Positions 16,520 through 25,664 of a stretch of 64,000 bases of DNA are shown here, piece after piece. The notes beneath the pieces are model-generated. The model had not been told where the DNA came from and ran no database searches. It saw only the letters and a program-made list of their open reading frames with translations. The stretch is from Campylobacter sp. RM16192 (lineage in GTDB: Bacteria; Campylobacterota; Campylobacteria; Campylobacterales; Campylobacteraceae). A program made the translations under genes and the position numbers. The stretch is from the NCBI RefSeq assembly GCF_004803855.2, contig NZ_CP012552.1, positions 620,001-684,000 of the forward strand, in the 5' to 3' direction. The stretch's first letter is position 1; the number at the start of each line of letters is the position of its first letter.

Positions 16520-18325
16520 TTTTTGTTTTTGAGTGGCGGATTTTACGATATTTTCGTTGGTTCTGTTTATATCGCTAGGCTTTAAAAATCCTTCATCCAC
16601 CATTAGATCAACGGTTTGTTTGAATACTGGAAGTGCGCTTTGAGCACCAAAGTAGTAGTATGGTTTTTTAGGTTCTCTAGCTAGCACTCCTATGGTGTAG
16701 CTGTTTCCTTCCGAATCATTAACAAAACCGAAAAAAGACCCGTTGTAGTTATTGGCGTATCCGCCATCTTTTGATGCGATATGTGCCGTTCCGGTTTTGC
16801 CGCCTATTTCAAGTCCGACAGTTTTTGTCTTTTTCCCTGTTCCGTTTTCAACGGCCTTTATTAGGATTCGCTTCATTCTTTTTGCCACATCTTGTGTTAA
16901 AACTTCTACTGGTTCAGGCTTATTGACAATATAAAATTTACCGTTTTTATAAAGTGAGCTAACTACTTTTGGGGTTACCATAATACCTTTATTATTAAAT
17001 ACATTATAGGCTTTTAAAAGCTGTATAAAAGTTGCCTGAAGACCATATCCGTAACTGATAGTAGCCTTATAAATTTGCGAATTCATCTTGGCTACAGGTG
17101 GCATATTTCCAGTTTGCTCATAAGGCATGTCAATTCCTGTCTTTTGAGTGAAGCCAAATTTTAAAAGTCCTGAGTAAATTTGATGCCCATCAAGTCTTTG
17201 AGCGATCTGAATCATGCCTATGTTTGATGAGTGCACTATAATATCCTCTGCCGTCATATAGGCTTCCGGGTGGGTATCTCTTATTATTCGTTTTCCTAGC
17301 TGGTATTTTCCGTTATATGTGTTTATCATTTCTAATGGATTTATTTTATTATTGGCTAGCAAAACTGAGAACATAAAAGGTTTAAAGACAGAACCGGCCT
17401 CGTATGCGTATTCCGTAGCACTTGAATTTAGTGCCTTATAATCTTGCTTTCTTATGTTTGACGGATCATATCTTGAAGTTGTAGCAAGTGCTAACATCTC
17501 TCCTGTTTTTGAATCCATAACGCCTACTATTATCTCTTTTGCGTTTAGAAATTCCTTCCTCTCGTCAATGATTTTTTCAAGCATTGTTTGAAATTTAAGC
17601 GATATACTTAAGATCGTATCGTATCCATTGACTCTATTTGCAAGATTTGAATCACTTGTCAAAATTATATTATTGCCTATATCTTTTGGTCCTATTAGTT
17701 TTGCATCTTGAATGGCTGAGATGTAGTATTCATAGGATTTTTCAACTCCTTTTACGCCTTCAACTTTTGTAATGTTATCTTTTTCTACTTTTCTAACATA
17801 TCCGATAAGTGGGGTTAGGGCGTCTTTTGAAATGTATTGTCTGCTTTCGCCACTTTCGATTATGCTCATGCCTCTTAGACTGGCAACGCCTGTGTTTGGA
17901 TCTTCATAAGGGATAAAAATTTTTTTTCTATATAGTTTTCTAGTTAATTCTTTTAAGTAAGCAGCACCCTTAGCATCAATCTTGTAAGATAAGGTTACTA
18001 TGCCTTTTGCTCCGTCTAGTATCTTTTTAACTCTTTTTGGATTGTCGCCACTATATAAAGAATAAAGTTTGATAAACATATCTTTCTTATCAGGATCGAT
18101 ATTTCTTGTATCTACCATAGCTTTATATAGTTTTTGGCTACTTGCTATACTAAATCCATCTTTAGTGATAATATTTCCTCTTAAAGCCGTGTTTATATCA
18201 CTTGTTTCAAGTTTTGGCAGGCGTCTTTCTATGTTGGCTCTATAAAATATTACGATTAAAAATATGATAATGCCAAATACGATTAGAGAAAATAAAATTA
18301 GAGTTTTTGATTTTCTAGAGTTCAT
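16514..18325 (-). CDS. pbpB: class B penicillin-binding protein (FtsI/PBP2-like transpeptidase)
   Basis: 603 residues with one N-terminal membrane helix (about 9-28), a dimerisation module and a transpeptidase domain. SxxK is Ser312-VF-Lys315, SxN is Ser366-Ser-Asn368, KTG is Lys510-Thr-Gly512; all catalytic motifs are intact. FtsI-type enzymes cross-link septal peptidoglycan. The gene is 6 bases after fliE and so reads from the flagellar rod operon; the C. jejuni order pbpB-fliE-flgC-flgB is the same. The 3' end overlaps the opposing 16037 gene by 6 bases. Confidence 0.9.
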   Translation of the reverse strand: MNSRKSKTLILFSLIVFGIIIFLIVIFYRANIERRLPKLETSDINTALRGNIITKDGFSIASSQKLYKAMVDTRNIDPDKKDMFIKLYSLYSGDNPKRVKKILDGAKGIVTLSYKIDAKGAAYLKELTRKLYRKKIFIPYEDPNTGVASLRGMSIIESGESRQYISKDALTPLIGYVRKVEKDNITKVEGVKGVEKSYEYYISAIQDAKLIGPKDIGNNIILTSDSNLANRVNGYDTILSISLKFQTMLEKIIDERKEFLNAKEIIVGVMDSKTGEMLALATTSRYDPSNIRKQDYKALNSSATEYAYEAGSVFKPFMFSVLLANNKINPLEMINTYNGKYQLGKRIIRDTHPEAYMTAEDIIVHSSNIGMIQIAQRLDGHQIYSGLLKFGFTQKTGIDMPYEQTGNMPPVAKMNSQIYKATISYGYGLQATFIQLLKAYNVFNNKGIMVTPKVVSSLYKNGKFYIVNKPEPVEVLTQDVAKRMKRILIKAVENGTGKKTKTVGLEIGGKTGTAHIASKDGGYANNYNGSFFGFVNDSEGNSYTIGVLAREPKKPYYYFGAQSALPVFKQTVDLMVDEGFLKPSDINRTNENIVKSATQKQKL

Positions 18326-18331
18326 TTAAGG

Positions 18332-18631
18332 CTAAATTTGTGTCCTTGATATCTCTTTGTATGCACTAAGAGCTTTATTGCGAATTTCTAGCATTAACTT
18401 CATGCCGGTCTCTGCTTTTCCGATAGCGATAGCAGCTTGATGCAGGTCTTTTACCTCTCCGGTAGCTAAATCCGCAATAGCCTTATCGGCATTTACTTGA
18501 ACCTCGTTCAGCTCTTTAAGTGAGTTATCAAGCATGGCTGCAAAGTCATTTTCACCTATATTTTGTGTAGAATTAAGACTTTCTTTTTTAAAAGGTGAAG
18601 CAACCGAGCCGATTTTATCTATATTTGTCAT
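18332..18631 (-). CDS. fliE: flagellar hook-basal body protein FliE
   Basis: FliE joins the MS ring to the proximal rod and is needed before FlgB/FlgC assembly. About 99 residues with the conserved C-terminal block (HQAAIAIGKAETGMKLMLEIRNKALSAYKEI, read in parts). The frame also has a TTG at 18637 overlapping the flgC stop, but AAGAGG ends six bases before the ATG at 18631 and is directly against the TTG, so the ATG is chosen. It lies in the flgB-flgC-fliE-pbpB operon. Confidence 0.93.
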   Translation of the reverse strand: MTNIDKIGSVASPFKKESLNSTQNIGENDFAAMLDNSLKELNEVQVNADKAIADLATGEVKDLHQAAIAIGKAETGMKLMLEIRNKALSAYKEISRTQI

Positions 18632-18633
18632 TA

Positions 18634-19128
18634 TCAACCTCTTAATAGTTCTATTGCACTTTGAGCGATAGCTTTAGCACTCTGAAACGCAGAAACATTT
18701 GCCTGATAGGCTCTTGTAGCCTCAATTAGATCAGCCATTTCAATGACTGGATTTATATTAGGATATGCTACATAACCTTTTGCATTGGCATCCGGATGAG
18801 ATGGATCATATTTTAGTTTGAAATCCTTATCATCACGAACTACTTTATCAACTACAACGCTCATTATAGCAGGTTTTGCTTCTTTTTGCCAAAAGCTGTC
18901 ATCAAGCGGGTTTTCATACTCTAGCATACTATTTTTTTTAGCTATTTCTTCGTTTAGTGTGCTATCAAAATCCACAGCCTTAAATATAACTTCTCTGCGA
19001 CGATACGGTCCGCCTTCAGCAGTTCTGGTGGTATGTGCATTGGCTATATTTGAGCTAATGACATTCATCCTGAATCTTTGTGCACTAAGTCCGTATCCAC
19101 TTATATCAAAATCGCTTAAGTATGACAT
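18634..19128 (-). CDS. flgC: flagellar proximal rod protein FlgC
   Basis: 164 residues. The N-terminal rod motif (LSAQRFRMNVISSNIANAHT) and the C-terminal amphipathic helix (MADLIEATRAYQANVSAFQSAK in two overlapping parts) are diagnostic of axial flagellar proteins of the FlgC type; the central GYVAYPNINPVIEM is typical. It is exported by the flagellar type III system. It lies 11 bases after flgB. Confidence 0.97.
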   Translation of the reverse strand: MSYLSDFDISGYGLSAQRFRMNVISSNIANAHTTRTAEGGPYRRREVIFKAVDFDSTLNEEIAKKNSMLEYENPLDDSFWQKEAKPAIMSVVVDKVVRDDKDFKLKYDPSHPDANAKGYVAYPNINPVIEMADLIEATRAYQANVSAFQSAKAIAQSAIELLRG

Positions 19129-19139
19129 CTTTTTACCTT

Positions 19140-19577
19140 TTAAATTTTACTACTTGCTTCGATTACGCTTTTAAAATTCGCGCTATCTCTTTTCATTGCA
19201 TTATCAAGCGCTGTTATCATTAGAGCGTTTTTACTAATCTCTGTCGTTTCTACATCAAGATCAACTGTATTTGCGTCGTTTCTGGCCATATGACCATCTC
19301 TTAAGAAAATTTTAGCCATATTTGAGCTAGGAAATTCAACTCTTGGTAGATGTGCTTTATCTGTTTGAGCAAGCTGCAAGATCTGATTTTTTTTGTTTCC
19401 GTAAATTTCAGCCGCTCTTTCGCTTAACGCTTGTTCAAATGCAATATCTCTGGCCTTATAAAACGGAGTATCGATATTTGCCATATTGCTTGAGATTAAT
19501 TGTTGGCGTAAATTTCTACTACCCAGTGCGCTTTCTACAAGTTGTTTTGATTTAGAGCTTGAAATTCCTGCAAACAT
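19140..19577 (-). CDS. flgB: flagellar proximal rod protein FlgB
   Basis: 145 residues. It has the rod-protein motif NLRQQLISSNMANIDTPFYK near residue 23 and the C-terminal FlgB helix. It is the first gene of the flgB-flgC-fliE-pbpB operon, with a sigma-54 promoter beginning about 53 bases upstream and AAGGCTAAAG before the ATG. Confidence 0.96.
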   Translation of the reverse strand: MFAGISSSKSKQLVESALGSRNLRQQLISSNMANIDTPFYKARDIAFEQALSERAAEIYGNKKNQILQLAQTDKAHLPRVEFPSSNMAKIFLRDGHMARNDANTVDLDVETTEISKNALMITALDNAMKRDSANFKSVIEASSKI

Positions 19578-19610
19578 CTTTAGCCTTTTATTTAAAATTC
19601 ACTATAGATA

Positions 19611-19630
19611 TAAGCAAATATTGTTCCTAA
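19611..19630 (-). promoter_or_regulatory. sigma-54 (RpoN) promoter of the flgB operon
   Basis: On the minus strand the sequence GGAACAATATTTGCTT gives the -24 GG and the -12 GC with exactly ten bases between them, matching the sigma-54 consensus (GGAAC-N5-TTGCTT as used for Campylobacter class II flagellar genes). The promoter starts just after the aat stop codon. It implies control by the FlgSR two-component system together with RpoN, as known for these genes in C. jejuni. Confidence 0.85.
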
Positions 19631-19632
19631 AA

Positions 19633-20313
19633 TTATAAAAATTTCTCTAAATCTTTGAAGTTTTTAAATCCGGAATCATTATTTTTTAATATTTCAAATT
19701 TATCTAAAAATTCATCTCTTGGCATATTAACAGCACCCATAAATTTCAGATGATCATTCATAACCTGACAATCTATTAAGAAATCAAATTTAGCCAAAAC
19801 TTCGCAAAGTCTTATAAGAGCTACTTTTGAAGCGCCTGTTTTTAGGCTTATCATACTCTCTCCGCAAAAAACTTTGCCAAAAATGAGTCCGTAAAGTCCT
19901 CCTATTAGCTCACCATCTTCGTATACTTCAACGCTATGAGCAAATCCCGCTTCAAACATTGCAATATAAGCATTTACAATATCGTCGCTTAGCCAAGTCT
20001 CTTCTTTGCCAGCTCGTTCGTTTTTGCAAATTTTTAAAAATCCTGCAAAGTCATAGTCAAATTTAACGATAAATTTTTTAAGAGATGATCTTATGCTTTT
20101 TTGGATTCTAACTTCTTTTGGAAACAAAACTGCACGAGGATCCGGGCACCACCAATAAATTGGCTCGTGTGGTAAAAACCAAGGGAAAATTCCTTTTTCG
20201 TATGCCTGAGTTAAGGCTTCCACGCTTAAATCACCACCCATACAAAGAGGAAAATTTGCAGGAGCTAGGCGGGTGTTTGGGAAGTGATAAATTCTTTTAA
20301 AATTATTTTGCAA
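19633..20313 (-). CDS. aat: leucyl/phenylalanyl-tRNA-protein transferase
   Basis: 226 residues. It attaches Leu or Phe to proteins with N-terminal Lys or Arg, making substrates for ClpS/ClpAP. Family motifs: GGDLSVEALTQAYEKGIFPW, WWCPDPRAVLFP, and GESMISLKTGASKVALIRLC, all close to consensus. It lies 24 bases after clpA and clpS in the same direction, so the adaptor, unfoldase and tagging enzyme of the N-degron pathway are encoded together. Confidence 0.97.
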   Translation of the reverse strand: MQNNFKRIYHFPNTRLAPANFPLCMGGDLSVEALTQAYEKGIFPWFLPHEPIYWWCPDPRAVLFPKEVRIQKSIRSSLKKFIVKFDYDFAGFLKICKNERAGKEETWLSDDIVNAYIAMFEAGFAHSVEVYEDGELIGGLYGLIFGKVFCGESMISLKTGASKVALIRLCEVLAKFDFLIDCQVMNDHLKFMGAVNMPRDEFLDKFEILKNNDSGFKNFKDLEKFL

Positions 20314-20337
20314 CTTTATCTCGCCAGGCTCAATTAT

Positions 20338-22506
20338 CTATTGCATTTTTTCAAATTTAAACGCTAATTTGTCATATTTTATGCCAATATTGACTACGCC
20401 TCCATTTTTAAGGGTTCCAAATAAAATTTCATCACTGATTTTAGTTGAAATTTCATCTTGTATTATGCGTTTTAAATTTCTAGCTCCAAATTCGTTGCTA
20501 TAGCCTTTTTTGTAAAGATATTCTTTGGCTTTTGTATCGGCTTTGATTGTAACTTTTTTCTCTTTTAGGTTGAGGTTTAATTCATCTATTATTTTTTGGG
20601 TTATTCGAACTAAAATATCCTCGTTAAGATCGTTAAAATGAACTACTGCATCAATTCTATTTCTAAATTCAGGGCTAAAAAAACTTTTTACAGCACTATC
20701 GCTTCGACTGCTTTCATCTTTGCTAAAGCCCATTTTAGGAGCTTCTTTTGAGCCTAAATTTGATGTCATTATGATGATAGTATTTCTAAAATCACTCTTT
20801 GCGCCGGTGTTGTCAGTTAAACTAGCACTATCAAAAATTTGTAAAAAGACATTCACAAGCTCGTCATTCGCTTTTTCTATCTCGTCAAACAAAATTACGC
20901 TATAAGGATGCTTTTTGATCGCATTTGTAAGCATACCCCCACCTTCAAAGCCCACATATCCGGGAGGCGCTCCAATTAGTCTCGATACGCTATGTTTTTC
21001 CATATATTCGCTCATGTCGAAGCGCTCAAAATTGATGTTTAAATTTCTAGCCAGTGATATTGCCAGCTCGCTTTTACCTACACCGCTTGAGCCTGTAAAT
21101 AAAAATACTCCTATAGGTGAAGTAGGATTTTTAAGTCCTGCATACGAGCGCTTTATTGCATCGGCTAGAGTTTTAACGGCATCGTCTTGTCCGAAAATTT
21201 CATATTTTAAATTCTTCTCAAGATCTTTTAAAAATGAAATGTCATTAGTCTTTACATCGGTTGTGTTAGGAATATTTGCAATCTTGCTTAAAACTTCGCT
21301 TATATCGCTTTTTTTAACTTTTACATTTTTTTTCTCTTTTAATGCCAACCTTGCTCCTGCCTCATCTATAAGGTCTATCGCACTATCTGGCAAAAAGCGA
21401 TCATTGATATATTTTTTAGCTAGCTCTACACTTAGTTTTAAAATCTCGTCACTATATTTAACGCTGTGAAATTTCTCGTATTTAGTACGAAGTCCTTTTA
21501 AAATTTCACAGCTATCCTCTATGCTTGGCTCCTCCACGTCTATTTTGGCAAAGCGTCTTGATAGAGCCTTCTCCTTTTCAAAAAAATTTCTATACTCAGT
21601 ATATGTGGTTGCGCCTATACATCTAAGTGAGCCGTTGGAAAGGGCTGGTTTTAGTAAATTTGACATATCAAGACTTCCACCACTTGTGGCACCTGCTCCT
21701 ATTATTGTATGAATCTCATCTATGAAAAGTACCGCATTTTCGTGATTACTAGCCTCATCTATGACATCTTTTAGTCGTTTTTCAAAATCACCGCGATATT
21801 TTGTGCCAGCTATCATAGCCCCTAGATCAAGGGCGAAAATTTGAGACCCTTTGAGTTTGTCGGGCACTTCATCTTGAGAAATTTTTAGCGCTAATCCTTC
21901 TACTATTGCGGTTTTTCCTACTCCAGCCTCACCGACTAATAAAGGATTATTTTTCTTGCGGCGACTTAGGGTCTGCATAAGCCTTTCTAGCTCATGAGTT
22001 CTGCCTATAATTGGATCAATCTTTCCCTCTTTTGCAAGAGCTGTTAGATTTATTGAAAATTTACTTAAATTTTCAAATTTATCGCTCTCAGCCGTTGTTT
22101 CCTCTTTTATCTTTTGTGCATCTACCCCATAAAAATCTAAAATTTGTGAGCAAAAGCTATCTTTGCTGACCGCAATTTTATACAAAAGCTCTTTGATTCC
22201 TATATTTTTATTCTGCGCCTTTGTTTCATCTGTAAGTTCTTTGAAAATTTGCTCAAGCAGTAGTGTCATTTTAGGTTGTTTGTTTTGTGTAACTTGTTCG
22301 TTATTTTGTGCAAGATAGTTTTTAAGATCGTTTCTTAATCCTTCAATATCTTTAAGTCCTGCACGAGTAAGCATATCTCTACTCTCTTCATTTAGATTTA
22401 TTAATACAAATAATATATGCTCACTTGTTAAATATTCGTGCGAATTTGAGTATGCGAACTGTCCTGCTTTTTCCAAAAAATAGCTTAAATTTGCATCCAG
22501 CATCAC
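20338..22506 (-). CDS. clpA: ATP-dependent Clp protease ATP-binding subunit ClpA
   Basis: 722 residues, somewhat short for ClpA (E. coli 758). It has an N-terminal Clp repeat domain, a first AAA module with Walker [10 protein letters not shown] and the motif [19 protein letters not shown], and a second AAA module with Walker [10 protein letters not shown] and the motif [16 protein letters not shown]. The unfoldase feeds substrates to ClpP. It has no ClpB middle coiled coil, and the neighbour clpS supports ClpA rather than ClpC. It overlaps clpS by 4 bases. Confidence 0.96.
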   Translation of the reverse strand: MMLDANLSYFLEKAGQFAYSNSHEYLTSEHILFVLINLNEESRDMLTRAGLKDIEGLRNDLKNYLAQNNEQVTQNKQPKMTLLLEQIFKELTDETKAQNKNIGIKELLYKIAVSKDSFCSQILDFYGVDAQKIKEETTAESDKFENLSKFSINLTALAKEGKIDPIIGRTHELERLMQTLSRRKKNNPLLVGEAGVGKTAIVEGLALKISQDEVPDKLKGSQIFALDLGAMIAGTKYRGDFEKRLKDVIDEASNHENAVLFIDEIHTIIGAGATSGGSLDMSNLLKPALSNGSLRCIGATTYTEYRNFFEKEKALSRRFAKIDVEEPSIEDSCEILKGLRTKYEKFHSVKYSDEILKLSVELAKKYINDRFLPDSAIDLIDEAGARLALKEKKNVKVKKSDISEVLSKIANIPNTTDVKTNDISFLKDLEKNLKYEIFGQDDAVKTLADAIKRSYAGLKNPTSPIGVFLFTGSSGVGKSELAISLARNLNINFERFDMSEYMEKHSVSRLIGAPPGYVGFEGGGMLTNAIKKHPYSVILFDEIEKANDELVNVFLQIFDSASLTDNTGAKSDFRNTIIIMTSNLGSKEAPKMGFSKDESSRSDSAVKSFFSPEFRNRIDAVVHFNDLNEDILVRITQKIIDELNLNLKEKKVTIKADTKAKEYLYKKGYSNEFGARNLKRIIQDEISTKISDEILFGTLKNGGVVNIGIKYDKLAFKFEKMQ

Positions 22507-22814
22507 TCCTCCTCTATATTTACTCTTAGCGGATATCCAGCGCTGATAGCTACTTTTCTAACTTCATTTTGTTTGCTAAGAGCAATTTCTTTGATATAAA
22601 CCCCACATACAGCACTTCCTTCGTTGTGTACTTTTAACATCAACGTAATAGCGCTTTGTGCGCTATGATGAAAAATTTGTGTCAAAACATCTACAACAAA
22701 ATCCATGCTTGTAACATCATCGTTTAATAAAATAACTTTAAATTTCTTAGGAAATTTAATCTTTTCTTTTAGACTCGTATTTTCCAACGTTCTTTCGCTA
22801 GTTTTAGTTGACAT
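22503..22814 (-). CDS. clpS: ATP-dependent Clp protease adaptor ClpS
   Basis: About 103 residues. Conserved ClpS features: FKVILLNDDVTSMDFVVDVL and a downstream GSAVCGVYIKEIALSK that corresponds to the ClpA-binding face. It delivers N-degron substrates to ClpA. The frame extends to a TTG at 22829, but the ATG at 22814 preceded by GAGAGAA at about 8 bases is the better start. It overlaps the lipoprotein gene by 11 bases and clpA by 4 bases. Confidence 0.95.
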   Translation of the reverse strand: MSTKTSERTLENTSLKEKIKFPKKFKVILLNDDVTSMDFVVDVLTQIFHHSAQSAITLMLKVHNEGSAVCGVYIKEIALSKQNEVRKVAISAGYPLRVNIEEE

Positions 22815-23409
22815 TTTTAATTCTCTCAAAATCCTGAGTCAATTTGTCTAAGTGAATCCCGCCCAGATAGTAATGTACTCCAAATTTTCCGCTGGCAATA
22901 TCTGTTAGTGGTTGATAGATTCCGTTTTTAAGCACCATTTTTATAGGCACAGACTCAAGATGCGGATATTTGATATCTTCTAGAATTTGAGCGCTAAGCT
23001 TATCGTTTACAGGAGTATTATTTGAGATAAAATAATATGCATTATATTTTTGTGCAAAATTTTCTATTACGTGCTGGTTTGTTACATTTTCAAAATGTGT
23101 TAGTGCAATTATTATAAAATCTTTATCATTTTTTAGTTGAAAATCCATTAGCTCGGGTGCCTCTTTTTGACATGGAGGGCAAAATGTACCAAAGATATCA
23201 AACATTATCACCTTGCTCTCATCGCCCTTTATGACAAATCCACCCTCTGTCCTAAGAAGTGTTAGCTCCTTGCCAAAAACACTTGCAAGCTTTATCTCTT
23301 CGCCTGTTTTATATCCTTCTATCTTAGCAGGGGCTTTGGCAGTCTCGTCCTCTTTACCGCAACCAACTAGAAAAATTACACAAAGAATTGCTAAAAATAT
23401 TTTTTTCAT
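22804..23409 (-). CDS. thioredoxin-like lipoprotein (TlpA/ResA type)
   Basis: 201 residues. A lipoprotein signal with lipobox LVGC (Cys17) is followed by a thioredoxin fold whose active site is FC77-PP-C80. Like TlpA/ResA/CcmG proteins it would act on disulphides outside the cytoplasm, perhaps in cytochrome c maturation; the substrate cannot be read from sequence. It lies between smpB and clpS in the quality-control run. An equivalent gene occupies the same position in C. jejuni as I recall (Cj1106). Confidence 0.85.
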   Translation of the reverse strand: MKKIFLAILCVIFLVGCGKEDETAKAPAKIEGYKTGEEIKLASVFGKELTLLRTEGGFVIKGDESKVIMFDIFGTFCPPCQKEAPELMDFQLKNDKDFIIIALTHFENVTNQHVIENFAQKYNAYYFISNNTPVNDKLSAQILEDIKYPHLESVPIKMVLKNGIYQPLTDIASGKFGVHYYLGGIHLDKLTQDFERIKNVN

Positions 23410-23424
23410 CTTATTCCTTTAAAT

Positions 23425-23880
23425 TTATATATATCTTTTCATTGCCACGCGAGCCTCTTTGTCAGCCTCTCGCTTCTTTAAACTCTCGCGTTTATCGTGC
23501 AAATTCTTACCCTTAGCCAGTGCGATTTTAGCCTTTACGATATTTTTATCGTTTAGATAAAGCACTAGCACAACTAAAGTAAGACCTTCTTGTGTTGCCG
23601 CTCCAAAGAGTTTATCTATCTGCTTTCTGTGCATAAGTAGTTTTCTTGGAGCTCTTTCATCAGGGCGAAATGTCGAATGTGTCGTACTAAGATGGCTTAT
23701 GTGCGCATTTAGTAAAAACATCTCGCCTTTTATAATTCTCACAAAGCTATCTTTTAAATTTGCCCGTCCTGCACGAAGTGCCTTTACTTCGCTTCCTTTT
23801 AGCACAACTCCAGCCTCGTAAGTTTCTATTATACTAAAATCATGCAGAGCTTTTTTGTTTTTTGCTAAATCTTTACCCAT
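23425..23880 (-). CDS. smpB: SsrA-binding protein SmpB
   Basis: 151 residues, standard length. SmpB binds tmRNA and brings it to stalled ribosomes. Motifs: [38 protein letters not shown] and the basic C-terminal tail ([20 protein letters not shown], then ARVAMKRYI). It overlaps ispE by 8 bases. The tmRNA gene itself is not in this window. Confidence 0.98.
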   Translation of the reverse strand: MGKDLAKNKKALHDFSIIETYEAGVVLKGSEVKALRAGRANLKDSFVRIIKGEMFLLNAHISHLSTTHSTFRPDERAPRKLLMHRKQIDKLFGAATQEGLTLVVLVLYLNDKNIVKAKIALAKGKNLHDKRESLKKREADKEARVAMKRYI

Positions 23881-24622
23881 TTATTACCTTAAAAACAGTG
23901 CTTCCACTTCCGCTTAAAAACATATCTTTATACTCTTTCATATCGTTATAAATTTTAAAACAAGGCGCATAAAGATCGTTTAACACATCATTTTTGTAAG
24001 TTGCGAGCAACTCGCTACTTTTTATATGTTGCATCTTATTTGCCAAATTTGTATCTATTTTATCCATAAAATTTCTTCTAAATTCTTTATAAACTTCTGG
24101 AGTGGAGCAAAAAACATCAGGCGTAAAAATTTTAATTTTAGGAATTTCATCATCAAATTCTTTTACAATCTCGCCTATACCACTCACGTTTGCACTTTTA
24201 AATCTGCTTACGAAAAACGCCACATCGGCACCTATGCTCTTTGCTATCTTATAAAGGCGTTCTTTTGAAATTTTTAAATTTAGCTCGCTATTTGCTAAAT
24301 TTAAAAAAGCGGCCGCATTAGAGCTTCCTCCGCCAAGCCCCGCCCCCATAGGGATATTTTTCTTTAAAACTATTTTATGCGATCTGAAAAAATTATCAAG
24401 TTCATTTTTGAATCCAGCGTCTTCAAGTGCTTTTTTGGCCTTTAATACAATATTGTCTTTTATATCCACACTATCGCAAACAAGCTTGAATTTTTCACTC
24501 TTTTCAAACCAAATTTCATCGTAAATTTCATCTACTAAAATAAAGCGCGAGATCAGCTCGTGATAGTTTGCGCGGGTTCCGACTATCTTAAGAAATATAT
24601 TTATTTTTGCAAAGCTTTTCAT
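23873..24622 (-). CDS. ispE: 4-diphosphocytidyl-2-C-methyl-D-erythritol kinase
   Basis: 249 residues, a GHMP kinase of the MEP isoprenoid pathway. The N-terminus has [18 protein letters not shown], and the ATP loop is [19 protein letters not shown] with the typical glycine run; the C-terminal motif is [12 protein letters not shown]. It is a little shorter than the E. coli enzyme (283). It overlaps csrA by 4 bases and smpB by 8 bases. Confidence 0.95.
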   Translation of the reverse strand: MKSFAKINIFLKIVGTRANYHELISRFILVDEIYDEIWFEKSEKFKLVCDSVDIKDNIVLKAKKALEDAGFKNELDNFFRSHKIVLKKNIPMGAGLGGGSSNAAAFLNLANSELNLKISKERLYKIAKSIGADVAFFVSRFKSANVSGIGEIVKEFDDEIPKIKIFTPDVFCSTPEVYKEFRRNFMDKIDTNLANKMQHIKSSELLATYKNDVLNDLYAPCFKIYNDMKEYKDMFLSGSGSTVFKVING

Positions 24623-24849
24623 TTTTTTATTTTTTGGCTAAGCTCGATAAGCTCTATCTCGTCGGCTAAATTTATAGCCTGTTTGTTTTCGTTGGCCACT
24701 TCTTCTGCAAGCTCGGAGCGCAATATCATCATATTTTTAGGAGCATCTATGCCCACTTTAACTCCACTTTTTGAAATCCCTGCGATAGTGATTTTTATAT
24801 TGTTTCCAAGCAATATACTCTCACCCTCTTTACGCGAAAGTATCAGCAT
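24619..24849 (-). CDS. csrA: carbon storage regulator CsrA
   Basis: 76 residues. The N-terminal MLILSRKEGESILLGNNI and the VKVGIDAPKNMMILRSEL block hold the RNA-contact residues near both ends of the fold. CsrA binds GGA motifs in leaders; in Campylobacter it represses flaA translation and is antagonised by FliW. The C-terminal extension (about 56-76, Ile/Glu/Lys-rich) is longer than the E. coli protein (61). It overlaps truB by 7 bases. Confidence 0.97.
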   Translation of the reverse strand: MLILSRKEGESILLGNNIKITIAGISKSGVKVGIDAPKNMMILRSELAEEVANENKQAINLADEIELIELSQKIKK

Positions 24850-25664
24850 AATTCAACCTTATTTAATCGGTACGAAACCGTTTGATCTTTTATCTCAATA
24901 ATACTAAAAAATTTATCAAATTTTATTAAATATATTCCATCTTCATACTTTTTAAAACTTGTATATTCAAGTTTTTTACCAAATTCGATATCTTTTAAAT
25001 CGCCCAAATACTCATTAGTTTTTAGATCTATAAAATCAAGCGGATTTAAAAACTTTTCATTTTCAAATTTAAATTTGCCTTCGCTTAATCTTTTTAACGA
25101 ACTAAGAGTCGCATTTACTCCCAGTTTTTTGGCTAAAATTTGAGCGTATGACCTTATGTATGATCCCTCATCTACGCTAATTTTAAATGTTAAAAACGGA
25201 TGACGGTAGTGCATTATTTCGCAGCTAAAAATTTCCATTTCTTCTTTTTTAAGCTCGAATTCAACTCCCGCTCTAGCTAGCTTGTAAGCTCTTGTTCCGT
25301 CTATGTTTTTTGCGCTAAATTTTGGCGGAGTATAGCTTATTTTACCAAGCAAGGAATTTTTAGCAAGCTCAATTGTTTTTAAATCAAGAGGATTTAAAAT
25401 TTCAATTTCGCTTATATTTTCATTGTCCCCGCTCTCGCTTTTTGCCCCTATCCACATCGTGGCTTCATAAATTTTAGGAGATTTGCTGATGTAATTAAAC
25501 AGCTTTGTATAGTTACCAAGAGCTATTATCAGGCAACCGCTGGCAAAAGGATCTAAAGTGCCTGAAAAGCCTGCTTTTTTAGTTGGATATTTTCTTTTGA
25601 TACGATTTAGAAAGTGATTTGAGCTGATTGCGATCGGTTTATTCGCTACAAATAGAGCGTTCAT
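24843..25664 (-). CDS. truB: tRNA pseudouridine-55 synthase TruB
   Basis: 273 residues. The catalytic Asp is in GFSGTLDPFASGCLIIALG, with the second motif YEATMWIGAKSESGD and the third motif SVDEGSYIRSYAQILAKKLG. It forms pseudouridine 55 in the T loop of tRNA. It overlaps uvrD by 4 bases and csrA by 7 bases. Confidence 0.97.
   Translation of the reverse strand: MNALFVANKPIAISSNHFLNRIKRKYPTKKAGFSGTLDPFASGCLIIALGNYTKLFNYISKSPKIYEATMWIGAKSESGDNENISEIEILNPLDLKTIELAKNSLLGKISYTPPKFSAKNIDGTRAYKLARAGVEFELKKEEMEIFSCEIMHYRHPFLTFKISVDEGSYIRSYAQILAKKLGVNATLSSLKRLSEGKFKFENEKFLNPLDFIDLKTNEYLGDLKDIEFGKKLEYTSFKKYEDGIYLIKFDKFFSIIEIKDQTVSYRLNKVELC

Noticed and set aside
20338..22506. ClpB or ClpC as identity of the double-AAA protein
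   Set aside because: No ClpB middle coiled coil, and clpS and aat are adjacent, so ClpA is the consistent call.
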